From Microbacterium sp. LWO12-1.2 (lineage in GTDB: Bacteria; Actinomycetota; Actinomycetes; Actinomycetales; Microbacteriaceae), in contig NZ_JBEGII010000001.1 in the NCBI RefSeq assembly GCF_040675875.1, positions 930,001 to 994,000 on the forward strand: a stretch of DNA of 64,000 nt, in the 5' to 3' direction. Both the position numbers and the translations under genes were made by a program. The notes below the pieces were generated by a model. The model saw nothing but the letters and a program-made list of their open reading frames with translations. It made no database searches and was not told where the DNA came from. This document shows positions 17,368 to 26,527 of the stretch, piece after piece. Every line of letters starts with the position of its first letter. The stretch's first letter is position 1.

Positions 17368-17440
17368 GGAGGTAGGCGATTCCACGATCGCAGGCGGATT
17401 CCGCGCGAACTCTCCTACGCCCGTGGAATCGCCTACCTCC
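17368..17440. repeat. Palindromic repeat copy 1 after pfk, flanking the DUF559 gene
   Basis: Eighteen-base arms (17368-17385 and 17423-17440; left arm GGAGGTAGGCGATTCCAC) pair perfectly around a 37-base centre. The right arm covers the stop codon of the DUF559 gene. Bases 17372-17437 align without gaps to 18399-18464 on the other side of that gene, with about 47 of 66 positions identical by my hand count. It may act as a bidirectional terminator for pfk and the DUF559 gene. Confidence 0.75.
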
Positions 17441-18290
17441 GGTTTGGTTTCCGTGCCTCTTGGAGGTGCAGCCCCTGTGCCATCGCCATGCGGATAGTGG
17501 ATTGCACTCCGACAGGGTCGAAGAGCAGCTGGTGGTAGTCGAACCGCAGCACCGTGTATCCGAGCAGTGTGAGGCGCGCGTCTGCGCTGAGGTCTCGGCG
17601 ACGGTCCTTCGCGGTAGAATGGTGAGCGAAACCATCGCTCTGGATGACAAGGCGTTCACCGATCAAGGCGTCGACGGGATGGCCGTCGATCCAGATCTGC
17701 TGCTGCACGACCACGCCGATCTCGCGCATGATCCACAGGAACCGCGTCTCCAAACCGGAGTCGGAGAGTGACGAAGCCACCTCCGCGATCCGGGTGGCAC
17801 GCCCCGAATGCCACGCGACGCGCTGGAGCTGCCCCGCCGACACCAGCCCCCCATGCAGCGCCGACTCCCAGATGAGCACCGCCCTCTCGGGTTCCAGGCA
17901 ACGTGCCGCGTGGAACAGCACGTTGAGCAATGGTTCCTCGGCGCTGCGGGACGGGACGGCGATCGGCCCGCGCGCCCAATGCACGATCAGCCCGGAGTTC
18001 CGGATGCGGGATGCTGTCCCTGGCACCGCGATGTGGGTGTGCGTCGCGTCGGGAGTCCATAGACCGAGTTCACGCGCCGCAGTGATGCAGCTGACGCGTC
18101 CGCCGGCCTGCGCCGCCTGACGCCGTTCGCCCGAACACTCACGTCCGACCAACCATGATCGCCGCACGCGCGTGACGGCACCCGAGGCGATCGCCGTCCT
18201 GACCGCGTGCACGTCGTAGCCGGCGAGGCGCACGGTGCTGCTGTGAGCGACGCCGTGGTGCTGTCGCATCCATTCGCTGAGGGGGATCAT
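17433..18290 (-). CDS. DUF559-type (Vsr-like) endonuclease-fold protein with AbiEi-like N-terminus
   Basis: The product is about 285 residues from the ATG at 18290; a GTG at 18305 is an alternative, and neither has a clear ribosome-binding site. The N-terminal part has a winged-helix-like start and GRECSG-ITAARELGLW organisation resembling AbiEi-type antitoxin-like proteins. The C-terminus (VDALIGERLVIQSDGFAHH, then DLSADARLTLLGYTVLRFDY) matches the DUF559/very-short-patch-repair nuclease fold, with Asp and Gln/Ser-Asp positions that could bind metal. Such genes are common in Microbacteriaceae and their role is unknown. It lies between two related 66-nt repeats. Confidence 0.7.
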   Translation of the reverse strand: MIPLSEWMRQHHGVAHSSTVRLAGYDVHAVRTAIASGAVTRVRRSWLVGRECSGERRQAAQAGGRVSCITAARELGLWTPDATHTHIAVPGTASRIRNSGLIVHWARGPIAVPSRSAEEPLLNVLFHAARCLEPERAVLIWESALHGGLVSAGQLQRVAWHSGRATRIAEVASSLSDSGLETRFLWIMREIGVVVQQQIWIDGHPVDALIGERLVIQSDGFAHHSTAKDRRRDLSADARLTLLGYTVLRFDYHQLLFDPVGVQSTIRMAMAQGLHLQEARKPNRR

Positions 18291-18398
18291 CCGACGAGTG
18301 TGCACGGGGCGCTGGCTCCATGACGGACGGGATGTATGGAGTCTGTGGATGACAGGCGATCCTCACCTGCTGTGCAGAAGGAGTGATGGTGCACCGGC

Positions 18399-18464
18399 GT
18401 AGGAGAATGCTCGGGGGGAGGCGCATTCGCTGAGGAGTCTCCTACCCCCGGGAGATCGCCTACC
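18399..18464. repeat. Repeat copy 2 upstream of the DUF559 gene
   Basis: This 66-base segment is the gapless counterpart of 17372-17437 in the same orientation. Both begin GTAGG, share AGGCG and CTCCTAC in the centre, and end ATCGCCTACC. Here GTAGGAGA (18399-18406) pairs with TCTCCTAC (18438-18445), so the fold is altered relative to copy 1. It sits between the DUF559 start and the oligopeptidase B stop. Confidence 0.65.
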
Positions 18465-18479
18465 CCGGTGCGGTGCGAC

Positions 18480-20576
18480 TCAGTCGGCGAGGCCGAGCGT
18501 GTCGAGGAGCCACGCGAGCTCGAACGCCCGTTCGCGCCAGGAGTTGTAGCGACCGCTGACGCCGCCGTGACCGGCCACCATCTCGCACTTCAGCAGGACA
18601 TCGGATGCTCCGGCCTCGCGCAGCCGGGCAACCCACTTCGCCGGCTCGACATAGAGGACCCGGGTGTCGTTCAACGAGGTCACCGCGAGGATGCGCGGGT
18701 AGTCCACACCGTCGCGCACGTTCTCGTACGGGGTGTACGACTTCATGTAGGCGTATACGTCGGCGTCGTGCAGGGGGTCGCCCCACTCGTCCCATTCGAC
18801 GACCGTCAGAGGGAGCGAGGGATCGAGGATGCTGGTGAGCGCGTCCACGAACGGCACGCCCGCCAGGATGCCGGCGAACAGCTCGGGGGCGAGGTTCGCC
18901 ACGGCCCCCATCAGCAGTCCTCCGGCGCTTCCACCTTCGGCGACCAGGCGATCGGGCGAGGTGACGCCGTCGTCGATCAGCTGCTGCGCACACGCGACGA
19001 AGTCGCTGAAGGTGTTCTTCTTGTGGAGGAGCTTGCCCTCCTCGTACCACTGGCGTCCCATCTCGCCGCCGCCGCGCACGTGCGCCACGGCGAAGATGAC
19101 GCCCCGGTCGAGGGCGGAGAGTCGCGCGACGGAGAAGCCGGGATCGATCGAGTGCTCGTACGAGCCGTACCCGTAGAGGTGCACCGGGCGCACCGCGTCA
19201 CCCGGAGTGCCGAACGAGCGCTTCCAGACCACGGAGATCGGCACCTTCGTGCCGTCGGGTGCGGTGGCCCACGCGCGCTGCTGCCCGTAGTCTGACGGCT
19301 CGTATCCACCGAGCACCGTGGCGCGCTTGCGCAGCAGCAGCTCGCGGGTGGCGAGGTCGAGGTCGTAGACCGTTCCCGGCGTCACGAACGAGGTGTAGCC
19401 GATGCGGAGATAGGGGGAGTGCCACTCCGGGTTCCCGCTGACGCCGGCCGAGTAGAGGGGTTCGTCGAATGCGAGCTCGTCGACCGCATCCGAGGCGTAG
19501 TCGAGCAGGCCGATGCGCTCGAGGCCCTCGCTGCGGTACTCGAGGGTCGCGAAGTCACGGAACGCGTCCATGCCGAGCAGCCGCCGCCCCGCGACGTGCG
19601 GAACGACCACGTGGGCATCGCCCGTCGGCGCCGCGGCCGCGACCGACACGAGCTCGAAGTCCAGGGCATCCCTGTTGTGCAGGATGAAGAGCCGGTCCTC
19701 CCCGGCGACGACGGCGTGATCCACCGAGTACTCGACGCCCTCTTCCCGCGCCCAGACAAGCTGGGGCGCCGCCGTGAGGTCGCCGGTCAGGTCGACCAGG
19801 TACTCCTCGCTCGTGATGCTGGATCCGACGCCGATCACCAGGTAGCGGCGGCTGCGGGTGATCCCGGCGCCGAGCCAGAACTTCTCGTCGGCTTCGTGGA
19901 AGAGTACGACGTCTTCGCTGACGGGGGTGCCGAGGCGGTGCAACCAGAGCGTGTCAGGACGCCAGGCGTCGTCGCGCGTCGTGTACAGGATCGAGGTGCC
20001 GTCGGGCGTGAAGAAGGCGCTCGCGGTGCCGGGGATCTCGTCGTCGAGGGTTGCGCCGGTGGCAAGGTCGCGCACATGGACGGTGTAGACCTCATCGCCC
20101 TCGAAGTCGGTCGACCACAGGAGCAGGGAGGAGTCGTCGGTCGTGTCGAACGCGCCGAGCGAGAAGAACTCGTGTCCCTCCGCCTCGGCATTCCCGTCGA
20201 GCAGGACGACCTCGCCGGGAACCGCGACGCCGGGTTCGAGCACCGGGGGAGTCCAGTCGTCGGGCGAGGCCGCGGCCCGGCAGTGGATGCCGTACTGCGC
20301 TCCCTCCTCGGTGCGGCTGTAATACCACCAGTCGCCGCGTCGCGTGGGCACGGAGAGGTCGGTCTCCTGCACGCGCCCCTTGATCTCCTGGAACAAGCGC
20401 TCGCGCAGGCCCTCGAGATGAGCCGTCGCGGCGTCCGTGTGGGCGTTCTCCGCCTCCAGGTGTGCGATGACCTCGGGGGAGTCCTTCTCCCGCAACCACT
20501 CGTACGGGTCGTCCACGGTGTCCCCGTGGTGGGTGCGCGAGGTCGGACGGCGGGGGGCGATCGGGGCATCAGTCAC
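18480..20576 (-). CDS. ptrB: Oligopeptidase B (S9A serine peptidase)
   Basis: The 698-residue protein has an N-terminal beta-propeller that restricts access to short peptides, then an alpha/beta-hydrolase domain. The catalytic triad is readable as Ser550 in GGSAGG, Asp637 in SLNDTRVLY and His670 in AGHGGVSGR. Oligopeptidase B cleaves peptides after Arg or Lys in the cytoplasm; no signal peptide is present. The start ATG (MTDAPIAPRRP) faces the phosphate permease gene across a 156-base divergent region. Confidence 0.92.
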   Translation of the reverse strand: MTDAPIAPRRPTSRTHHGDTVDDPYEWLREKDSPEVIAHLEAENAHTDAATAHLEGLRERLFQEIKGRVQETDLSVPTRRGDWWYYSRTEEGAQYGIHCRAAASPDDWTPPVLEPGVAVPGEVVLLDGNAEAEGHEFFSLGAFDTTDDSSLLLWSTDFEGDEVYTVHVRDLATGATLDDEIPGTASAFFTPDGTSILYTTRDDAWRPDTLWLHRLGTPVSEDVVLFHEADEKFWLGAGITRSRRYLVIGVGSSITSEEYLVDLTGDLTAAPQLVWAREEGVEYSVDHAVVAGEDRLFILHNRDALDFELVSVAAAAPTGDAHVVVPHVAGRRLLGMDAFRDFATLEYRSEGLERIGLLDYASDAVDELAFDEPLYSAGVSGNPEWHSPYLRIGYTSFVTPGTVYDLDLATRELLLRKRATVLGGYEPSDYGQQRAWATAPDGTKVPISVVWKRSFGTPGDAVRPVHLYGYGSYEHSIDPGFSVARLSALDRGVIFAVAHVRGGGEMGRQWYEEGKLLHKKNTFSDFVACAQQLIDDGVTSPDRLVAEGGSAGGLLMGAVANLAPELFAGILAGVPFVDALTSILDPSLPLTVVEWDEWGDPLHDADVYAYMKSYTPYENVRDGVDYPRILAVTSLNDTRVLYVEPAKWVARLREAGASDVLLKCEMVAGHGGVSGRYNSWRERAFELAWLLDTLGLAD

Positions 20577-20732
20577 CGCTCCACGCTATCCCAGGTGAAG
20601 TTGACCGGCGCGGGGGAGGGTGGGAGGATTCATCGGGGCCGGTTAACGGAAGTCAAACCCACGGTGAACTCTTCGTTCGTCACGTCGATCCCGTCGACAT
20701 CTCCCTCTTCCTCAAACGACCGAAAGCGAACG

Positions 20733-22097
20733 GTGGAAACCGCAGCCCTCATCGTCGTGCTGGTTATCCTGCTGGCACTCTTCTTCGACTTCACCAACGG
20801 CTTTCACGACACCGCGAACGCGATGGCCACGCCGATCGCGACGGGAGCGCTGAAGCCCAAGACAGCCGTTCTCCTCGCGGCGGTCCTCAATCTCGTCGGC
20901 GCGTTCCTGTCGACCGAGGTCTCCAAGACCGTGTCCCACGGGATCATCCATGAAGACGGGATCAAGGCGGACATCTTCCTGCCGATGATCTTCGCCGGCC
21001 TGATCGGGGCGATCACCTGGAACATGCTCACCTGGCTCCTGGGCCTGCCCTCGAGCTCTTCGCACGCCCTGTTCGGCGGACTCATCGGCGCCACACTCGT
21101 GGGCGTCGGCGCGAGCGGCATCGACTTCGGGATGGTGCTCTCGAAGATCATCCTTCCTGCCCTGATCGCTCCGGTCACGGCGGGGATCATCGCCTTCGCC
21201 GCGACGAAGATCGCGTATTCGATCACCCGGCGGTACGACAACAAGCCCGACGGACGTGACGGCTTCCGCTGGGGGCAGATCTTCACTTCCTCGCTCGTGG
21301 CACTCGCTCATGGCACCAACGACGCGCAGAAGACGATGGGCGTCATCACCCTGGCCCTGATCACGGTCGGGTGGCAGAGCTCTTCGCAGGCCGACCCGTA
21401 CCTGTGGGTCATCGTCGCGTGCGCCGTGACGATCGCCCTCGGCACCTACCTGGGCGGCTGGCGCATCATCCGCACGCTCGGCAAGGGACTCACCGATGTG
21501 AAGCCCGCGCAGGGTTTCTCGGCGGAGAGCTCGACGGCTGCGACGATCCTCGCCTCCAGCGCCTTCGGTTTCGCCCTGTCCACGACCCAGGTGGCCTCCG
21601 GTTCCGTCATCGGATCCGGGCTCGGACGTCGCGGATCCAGCGTGCGATGGAGCACGGCGGGCCGGATCGCCATCGGCTGGCTCCTCACTCTTCCCGCCGC
21701 GGGTGCGGTGGGTGCGCTGGCCGCGCTGCTCATCAACTGGCTGGGCAACTGGGGCATCTTCATCGACGCGGTACTCGCTCTCGCCGTGATCATCGGCCTG
21801 TTCCTGCGCTCGCGTCGTGACGCCGTGACCTCCGCCAACGCGATGAGCGATGTCGCCGAGTCGGGGCTGGCGATCGAGCTCCCTGACACACCGCCGCCGA
21901 CGCGTCGGCAGCAGCGCATCGAGAGGGCGAAGGCCGAAGCCAAGGCCCGTGCGCTGGCGCGGGAGAAGGCGAAGGCCGAGGCCAAGCAGAAAGCCGAGGC
22001 CAAGCAGAAGGCCGCGAAGAAGGCGCGCACGAAGGGCGCCTCCTCGGCCGTGAAGGTCGAAGAACCCGAGGCGACGCGCAGCGAGGAGTCGAAATGA
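20733..22097 (+). CDS. pit: PiT-family inorganic phosphate permease
   Basis: The 454-residue membrane protein has the paired PiT signatures FDFTNGFHDTANAMAT near the N-terminus and ALAHGTNDAQKTMGVI in the second half. These bind and transport metal-phosphate using the proton gradient. About ten membrane helices are followed by a highly charged Lys/Ala/Glu tail of ~70 residues, which is probably cytoplasmic and helical. I chose the GTG at 20733 because the first helix follows at once; a GTG at 20664 would add 23 polar residues. It overlaps the next gene by ATGA. Confidence 0.9.
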   Translation: METAALIVVLVILLALFFDFTNGFHDTANAMATPIATGALKPKTAVLLAAVLNLVGAFLSTEVSKTVSHGIIHEDGIKADIFLPMIFAGLIGAITWNMLTWLLGLPSSSSHALFGGLIGATLVGVGASGIDFGMVLSKIILPALIAPVTAGIIAFAATKIAYSITRRYDNKPDGRDGFRWGQIFTSSLVALAHGTNDAQKTMGVITLALITVGWQSSSQADPYLWVIVACAVTIALGTYLGGWRIIRTLGKGLTDVKPAQGFSAESSTAATILASSAFGFALSTTQVASGSVIGSGLGRRGSSVRWSTAGRIAIGWLLTLPAAGAVGALAALLINWLGNWGIFIDAVLALAVIIGLFLRSRRDAVTSANAMSDVAESGLAIELPDTPPPTRRQQRIERAKAEAKARALAREKAKAEAKQKAEAKQKAAKKARTKGASSAVKVEEPEATRSEESK

Positions 22098-22429
22098 ACG
22101 TCGAGATCGACTGGTCGGCCTTCCTCCTGGTGTTCGTCGCGGCGCTTGTCGGAGCGGCATCCATCGTCACTTTCTACGCCGTCGGCCTGCGTCTGCTGGT
22201 CCGCAGCGGCCGGTCGCCGGTCGTCAGTCCCGCGGAGTTCACGGATGCGATCACGGTGATCACCGACAAGGATCTGCGGCGCGCCGCGAAGCAGGCGGCG
22301 AAGGCGGCGAAGAAGAGCCCCCTCAGCGAAGGCGAGAAGACGCTGTCGCTGGTCGGCGCCTACGCGTGCTTCGGGCTCTGCGCGGTCGCGGTCGTGGCCG
22401 GCATCCTGATCATCGTCGTCGGGCACTGA
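22094..22429 (+). CDS. Small two-helix membrane protein coupled to the phosphate permease
   Basis: The 111-residue product has an N-terminal membrane helix (AFLLVFVAALVGAASIVTFY), a Lys/Ala-rich cytoplasmic loop (AAKQAAKAAKKSPLSEGEK) and a second helix near the C-terminus. Its ATG overlaps the permease stop by four bases, so equimolar production is likely. I know no characterised function. It may stabilise or regulate the permease, and its basic loop could contact the permease's charged tail; both are inferences. Confidence 0.7.
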   Translation: MNVEIDWSAFLLVFVAALVGAASIVTFYAVGLRLLVRSGRSPVVSPAEFTDAITVITDKDLRRAAKQAAKAAKKSPLSEGEKTLSLVGAYACFGLCAVAVVAGILIIVVGH

Positions 22430-22454
22430 GGCGAGCGTCGGGCCCGCTCGTCAG
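22426..22454. terminator. Hairpin spanning two convergent stop codons
   Basis: CTGA-g-GCGAGCG (22426-22437) is complementary to CGCTCG-TCAG (22445-22454) with one bulged base and a seven-base loop. It includes the stop of the small membrane gene and that of the TetR gene on the other strand, so it may terminate both. Confidence 0.5.
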
Positions 22455-23026
22455 CGCAGCAGGCCCGACACCAGAGCGTCGATGATCTCGTCCGTCGACG
22501 TCTCGGGGTCGAGCGGCGTCGTGAGGCGGTCGAGCAGCATGCCGTCGATCGCGTAGTGGAAGAGCGCGAGCTCCTGGCGTCCGCCGGGAAGGCCTGCATC
22601 GGCGTTGAAAGCGATGTCGCCTTCGAAGCCGGCCCGCTGCCACGCCCCGAGGACAGCGGCGACCTCGGGGCGACGGCTGCTCTCCAGCCGCAACTCGAAC
22701 AGTGCCAGCGTCACGTCGCGCTCCTCGCTGAGACGACGGACGATGTCGCGCAGGTAGTCGGCGAACAGGGCGACTCCTGGTTCCGCAGAACCACGTCGCG
22801 CAAGGTCCTCGTCGGAGGGGGCCAGGCGCTCTCCGATGCGGTCGACAAGACCCGTGACCAGGGCTTCACGACTGCGGAAGTAGTTCGACGTGGTGCCGGT
22901 GGGGACACCGGCCACCTCGTCCACGGCGCGGTGCGTGAGCCCCCGGGAGCCTTCGCGGGCGAGCACCGTGAGCCCGGCATCCGCGATGAGCCGTCGTCGC
23001 GATTCGTTCTTGGCCATGCTCCTCAT
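22451..23026 (-). CDS. TetR-family transcriptional regulator
   Basis: The 191-residue protein has a TetR helix-turn-helix at about residues 10-57 (RRRLIADAGLTVLAREGSRGLTHRAV, then VAGVPTGTTSNYF). The C-terminal helical domain should bind a small effector. The first ATG (23026) has no good ribosome-binding site; an in-frame ATG at 23017 gives a product three residues shorter. It is divergent from the phosphodiesterase gene with a 99-base gap, so it may control itself and that gene. Ligand unknown. Confidence 0.88.
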   Translation of the reverse strand: MRSMAKNESRRRLIADAGLTVLAREGSRGLTHRAVDEVAGVPTGTTSNYFRSREALVTGLVDRIGERLAPSDEDLARRGSAEPGVALFADYLRDIVRRLSEERDVTLALFELRLESSRRPEVAAVLGAWQRAGFEGDIAFNADAGLPGGRQELALFHYAIDGMLLDRLTTPLDPETSTDEIIDALVSGLLR

Positions 23027-23125
23027 GCTAGCGGGAGCACGACAGCCGTCGTGGTCCGGAGCCTCTCGCGCGATACTCTGCGCTCCGGCAGGACGCGGCG
23101 GGGTACCCCCGCCTAGGCTGGTGCC

Positions 23126-24046
23126 ATGTCAGCGCCCCTCGACGAGGAGTACGTGTTCGGCCGGCACCAGCCCGCATCGCACGTGCTCATCCATGTCAGC
23201 GATCCGCACTTCCTCGCCGGGGGAGCGCGTCTCGGCGGCCGGTATGACGTGGAGGAGAACTTCGCGCGCACGCTCGACGCGATCCGACGAGTGCATCCCC
23301 ACCCTGCGGCGATCGTGATCACGGGAGACCTCGCCGACCTGGGGGAGCCCGATGCCTATCGCCGTCTCCGCGCGGCCGTCGAGCCGGTGGCGGCCGAGCT
23401 CGACACCGTCGTGGTGTGGGTCGCCGGCAATCACGACGAGCGCCCCGCCCTGCGCGAAGGGCTCCTCGATCTCGCACCCACCGAGGAACCTGTGACCGGT
23501 GTCTGGGATCTCGGTGGTCTGCGCCTTATCGCTCTCGATACGAGCGTTCCCGGCTGGCATCACGGCGATCTCGATCGGGGCCAGCTCGATTGGCTCGCAC
23601 GAATCCTCGAGGAGCCGGCTCCGCACGGCACGCTGCTGGCGATGCATCATCCGCCGCTGCCGAGCCACCTCGCGCTGTTCGACATCCTCGAGCTGCAGCA
23701 TCAGGACGAGCTGGCCGAGGTCATCCGGGGTACCGACGTGCGCGGCATCCTGGCCGGACACCTCCACTATTCCGCGCATGGCATGTTCGCGGATGTTCCC
23801 GTGAGTGTCTCGTCCGCGACGTGCTACACGATGAACGTGGCTCTTCCCGCCCCCGACGTGAACGGCATGGACGCGGCCCAGGCGTTCCAGCTGGTCCATG
23901 TGCACCCGGACACCATCACCCATACCGTGGTGCCCGTCACCGATGCGCCGACAGGCGCCTATTTCTCCGCCGAATGGCTGGAGCGGATGGCGCGGCTCAC
24001 GCCGCAGGAACGCCTCGAGGCGTTCTCCCGCAAACCGGCACGCTGA
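23126..24046 (+). CDS. CpdA-like class III cyclic-nucleotide phosphodiesterase
   Basis: The 306-residue calcineurin-like metallophosphoesterase shows all metal-binding blocks: DPH (Asp26, His28), GDLAD (Asp68), GNHDE (Asn102, His103), AMHHPPLP, and GHLH. This arrangement is that of CpdA/Rv0805-type enzymes that hydrolyse 3',5'-cAMP and related phosphodiesters, though other substrates are possible. The ATG start lies opposite the TetR gene. No signal peptide is seen, so a cytoplasmic enzyme is expected. Confidence 0.82.
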   Translation: MSAPLDEEYVFGRHQPASHVLIHVSDPHFLAGGARLGGRYDVEENFARTLDAIRRVHPHPAAIVITGDLADLGEPDAYRRLRAAVEPVAAELDTVVVWVAGNHDERPALREGLLDLAPTEEPVTGVWDLGGLRLIALDTSVPGWHHGDLDRGQLDWLARILEEPAPHGTLLAMHHPPLPSHLALFDILELQHQDELAEVIRGTDVRGILAGHLHYSAHGMFADVPVSVSSATCYTMNVALPAPDVNGMDAAQAFQLVHVHPDTITHTVVPVTDAPTGAYFSAEWLERMARLTPQERLEAFSRKPAR

Positions 24047-24134
24047 TACCGCTCCGAGGGGGGACGCGGCGAGCGGGCGTAGACTGGAGACATCCCCCAC
24101 CTCTCTCACCCGCCACGACCCACAAGGATGTGAC

Positions 24135-25595
24135 ATGGCTTCTGCCGCGCCTCCCCTTACCCGTACCGAGTCCGATTCGCTCGGAAGCATGGAGATCCCC
24201 GCCGACGCGTACTGGGGCATCCACACTGCTCGAGCCGATGCGAACTTCCCGATCACGAAGCGCCCGATCTCGGTGTATCCGGATCTCGTCAGGGCACTCG
24301 CGATGGTCAAGCAGGCGAGCGCGCGGGCGAACCGCGCGATCGGTGTGCTCGACCCGGAGCGCGCTGACCTGATCGATCGGGCAGCGCAGCGTGTCATCGA
24401 TGGTGAGTTCCACGACCAGTTCACCGTGGGTGTCATCCAGGGCGGCGCCGGCACCTCGACCAACATGAACGCGAACGAGGTCATCACCAACATCGCGCTC
24501 GAGATGGCGGGGCGGGCGAAGGGCGACTACGCCTTCCTGTCGCCGATCGATCACACCAACCGCAGCCAGTCCACGAACGACGTCTACCCGACAGCCGTGA
24601 AGATCGGCCTCTCGCTGACGCTGCGTTCTCTCCTCGACGAGCTCGACCTGCTGCGTCGGTCGTTCCTCGGCAAGGCAGGCGAGTTCCACGACATCCTCAA
24701 GGTCGGACGCACGCAGCTCCAGGACGCGGTGCCGATGACGCTCGGTCAGGAGTTCCACGGATTCGCGACCACTCTCGGCGAGGACCACAGTCGTCTGACC
24801 GAGAACGCGTCGCTGATGTTCGAGATCAACATGGGTGCGACCGCGATCGGCACAGGAATCACGACGCACGCCGACTACGCGCCGGCGGTGCTGCACCACC
24901 TGCGCGAGATCACCGGTCTGGATCTGTCCACCGCCACGGACCTCGTCGAGTCGACGAGCGACACGGGGTCCTTCATGTCGTTCTCCTCGACACTCAAGCG
25001 CAACGCGATCAAGCTCTCCAAGATCTGCAACGACCTGCGCCTGCTCGCGTCCGGACCGCAGGCCGGGCTCGGTGAGATCAACCTTCCCGCCATGCAGGCC
25101 GGGTCCAGCATCATGCCGGGCAAGGTCAACCCGGTGATCCCCGAGGTCGTCAACCAGGTCGCGTTCGCCGTGGTCGGTGCCGACATGACCGTCACGATGG
25201 CGGTGGAGGGCGGCCAGCTGCAGCTCAACGCCTTCGAGCCCGTGATCGCCCACTCGATCTTCCAGTCGATCACCTGGATGCGTCAGGCGATGTGGACGCT
25301 GCGTGTCAACTGCATCGACGGCATCACCGCGAACCGCGACCGCCTCGGGGCGATGGTCGGTGCCTCGGTCGGTGTCATCACCGCTCTGACTCCGTTCATC
25401 GGTTACGCAGCCGCTGCGGCGCTGGCCAAGACGGCCCTGCTCACGAACCGCAATGTGGCCGACCTCGTGGTCGAGGCCGGTCTGATGTCCCGCGACGAGG
25501 TCATGAAGCAGCTCTCGCCGGCACGACTCTCCGGGCTCGAGGCCGTCACCGCGGCGATCCCGATCATCGCGCCGGAGGATCTCATCGAGATCTGA
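24135..25595 (+). CDS. aspA: Aspartate ammonia-lyase
   Basis: The 486-residue enzyme converts L-aspartate to fumarate and ammonia. The superfamily signature GSSIMPGKVNP and the conserved TSTNMNANEV and SPIDHTNRSQSTND segments are present. The subsequent VIPEVVNQVAF favours aspartase over fumarase. The ATG is preceded by AAGGA and, further up, a TAGACT hexamer at 24080-24085 that could be a -10 element. It ends in an exceptionally strong hairpin and converges on the FAH-family gene. Confidence 0.92.
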   Translation: MASAAPPLTRTESDSLGSMEIPADAYWGIHTARADANFPITKRPISVYPDLVRALAMVKQASARANRAIGVLDPERADLIDRAAQRVIDGEFHDQFTVGVIQGGAGTSTNMNANEVITNIALEMAGRAKGDYAFLSPIDHTNRSQSTNDVYPTAVKIGLSLTLRSLLDELDLLRRSFLGKAGEFHDILKVGRTQLQDAVPMTLGQEFHGFATTLGEDHSRLTENASLMFEINMGATAIGTGITTHADYAPAVLHHLREITGLDLSTATDLVESTSDTGSFMSFSSTLKRNAIKLSKICNDLRLLASGPQAGLGEINLPAMQAGSSIMPGKVNPVIPEVVNQVAFAVVGADMTVTMAVEGGQLQLNAFEPVIAHSIFQSITWMRQAMWTLRVNCIDGITANRDRLGAMVGASVGVITALTPFIGYAAAAALAKTALLTNRNVADLVVEAGLMSRDEVMKQLSPARLSGLEAVTAAIPIIAPEDLIEI

Positions 25596-25601
25596 CGCAC
25601 T

Positions 25602-25645
25602 CATGACGAAGGCCCCGGCGAGAGATCGCCGGGGCCTTCGTCATG
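25602..25645. terminator. Strong bidirectional terminator after aspA
   Basis: Nineteen-base arms (25602-25620 and 25627-25645; left arm CATGACGAAGGCCCCGGCG) pair perfectly around an AGAGAT loop. It lies between two convergent genes, aspA and the FAH-family gene, so it can serve both. Confidence 0.85.
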
Positions 25646-25657
25646 TCAGGGAGTCGA

Positions 25658-26527
25658 TCAGTCCAGGATGCGGCAGTGCGTGGTGAGCGCGCCGATGCCG
25701 TCGATGCCGACGGTGACCGTGGAGCGGTCGCGGAGGAAGATCTGCGGATCGCGCGAGTATCCGGCTCCGCCCGGGCTGCCGGTGGAGATGAGCGTGCCGG
25801 GCAGCAACGTCAACGACTGCGACAGATGCGTGATGAGCGTGGCGACCGAGCGGACCATCTGGTCGGTCGAGGCATCCTGCACGGTGTGGCCGTCCACGAC
25901 GGTCCAGATGTGCAGGTCCTGAGGGTCGGGGATCTCGTCGGCGGTGACGACGAACGGACCGGTGGGGGTGAAGCCGTCGAACGACTTGCACCGCGACCAC
26001 TGGGCTTCGGAGAACTGGACGTTGCGCGCAGTGATGTCGTTGACCACCGTGTAGCCCCAGACATGGGACAGAGCCTCGTCGTGGGTGACGTCCTTGGCGG
26101 GGGTGCCGATGAGCACTCCGAGCTCCGCTTCGTAGTCCACTGCCTCGCTGAGGGTGCGCGGCCACGAGGTGGTGTGCTCGTGGCCGGTCAGGGAGTTTGG
26201 CCACAGCGTGAACACGGTAGGAGCGGTGTCGGTCTTCAAGCCGAGTTCGCTCGAGTGCGCGGCGTAGTTGAGGCCGACGGCGAGCACGGCAGGCGGAGCG
26301 ATGACGGCGGAGTCGAAGGTCCACCCATCCAACGGGTGCCGCGGTGCGGACCCGTCCGCGAGTGCCGCGCGGAGGGCGACGAGCATCTCGTCTCCTCCTT
26401 CGATGAGCTGCTGCAGGGTTGCAGGAGCGTCGGCCAGGAGATCAGAGACGAGGATGGCGTCGGCGTCTTCCACCACGGCGAGAATCGCACGAGGGGAATC
26501 GGCACGGCGCAGATGAGCGAACCGCAT
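25658..26527 (-). CDS. Fumarylacetoacetate hydrolase family protein
   Basis: The 289-residue protein belongs to the FAH superfamily, which cleaves C-C bonds or decarboxylates/hydrates oxo-acids of aromatic breakdown using a divalent metal. The core has VGLNYAAH, the metal-binding DYEAELGV, and VVNDITARNVQ, ending with ISTGSPGG-AGYSRDPQIFL. The substrate cannot be told from sequence and no aromatic catabolic genes surround it. It diverges from the PrsW-like gene. Confidence 0.88.
   Translation of the reverse strand: MRFAHLRRADSPRAILAVVEDADAILVSDLLADAPATLQQLIEGGDEMLVALRAALADGSAPRHPLDGWTFDSAVIAPPAVLAVGLNYAAHSSELGLKTDTAPTVFTLWPNSLTGHEHTTSWPRTLSEAVDYEAELGVLIGTPAKDVTHDEALSHVWGYTVVNDITARNVQFSEAQWSRCKSFDGFTPTGPFVVTADEIPDPQDLHIWTVVDGHTVQDASTDQMVRSVATLITHLSQSLTLLPGTLISTGSPGGAGYSRDPQIFLRDRSTVTVGIDGIGALTTHCRILD

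Noticed and set aside
19419..20732. N-terminal extension of the phosphate permease by over 400 residues
   Set aside because: It lies opposite oligopeptidase B and has no family similarity; the permease starts with its first membrane helix at 20733.
20577..20732. A PHO box between ptrB and the phosphate permease
   Set aside because: GGTGAA-like segments occur, but spacing and repeats do not form a convincing actinobacterial PhoP site.
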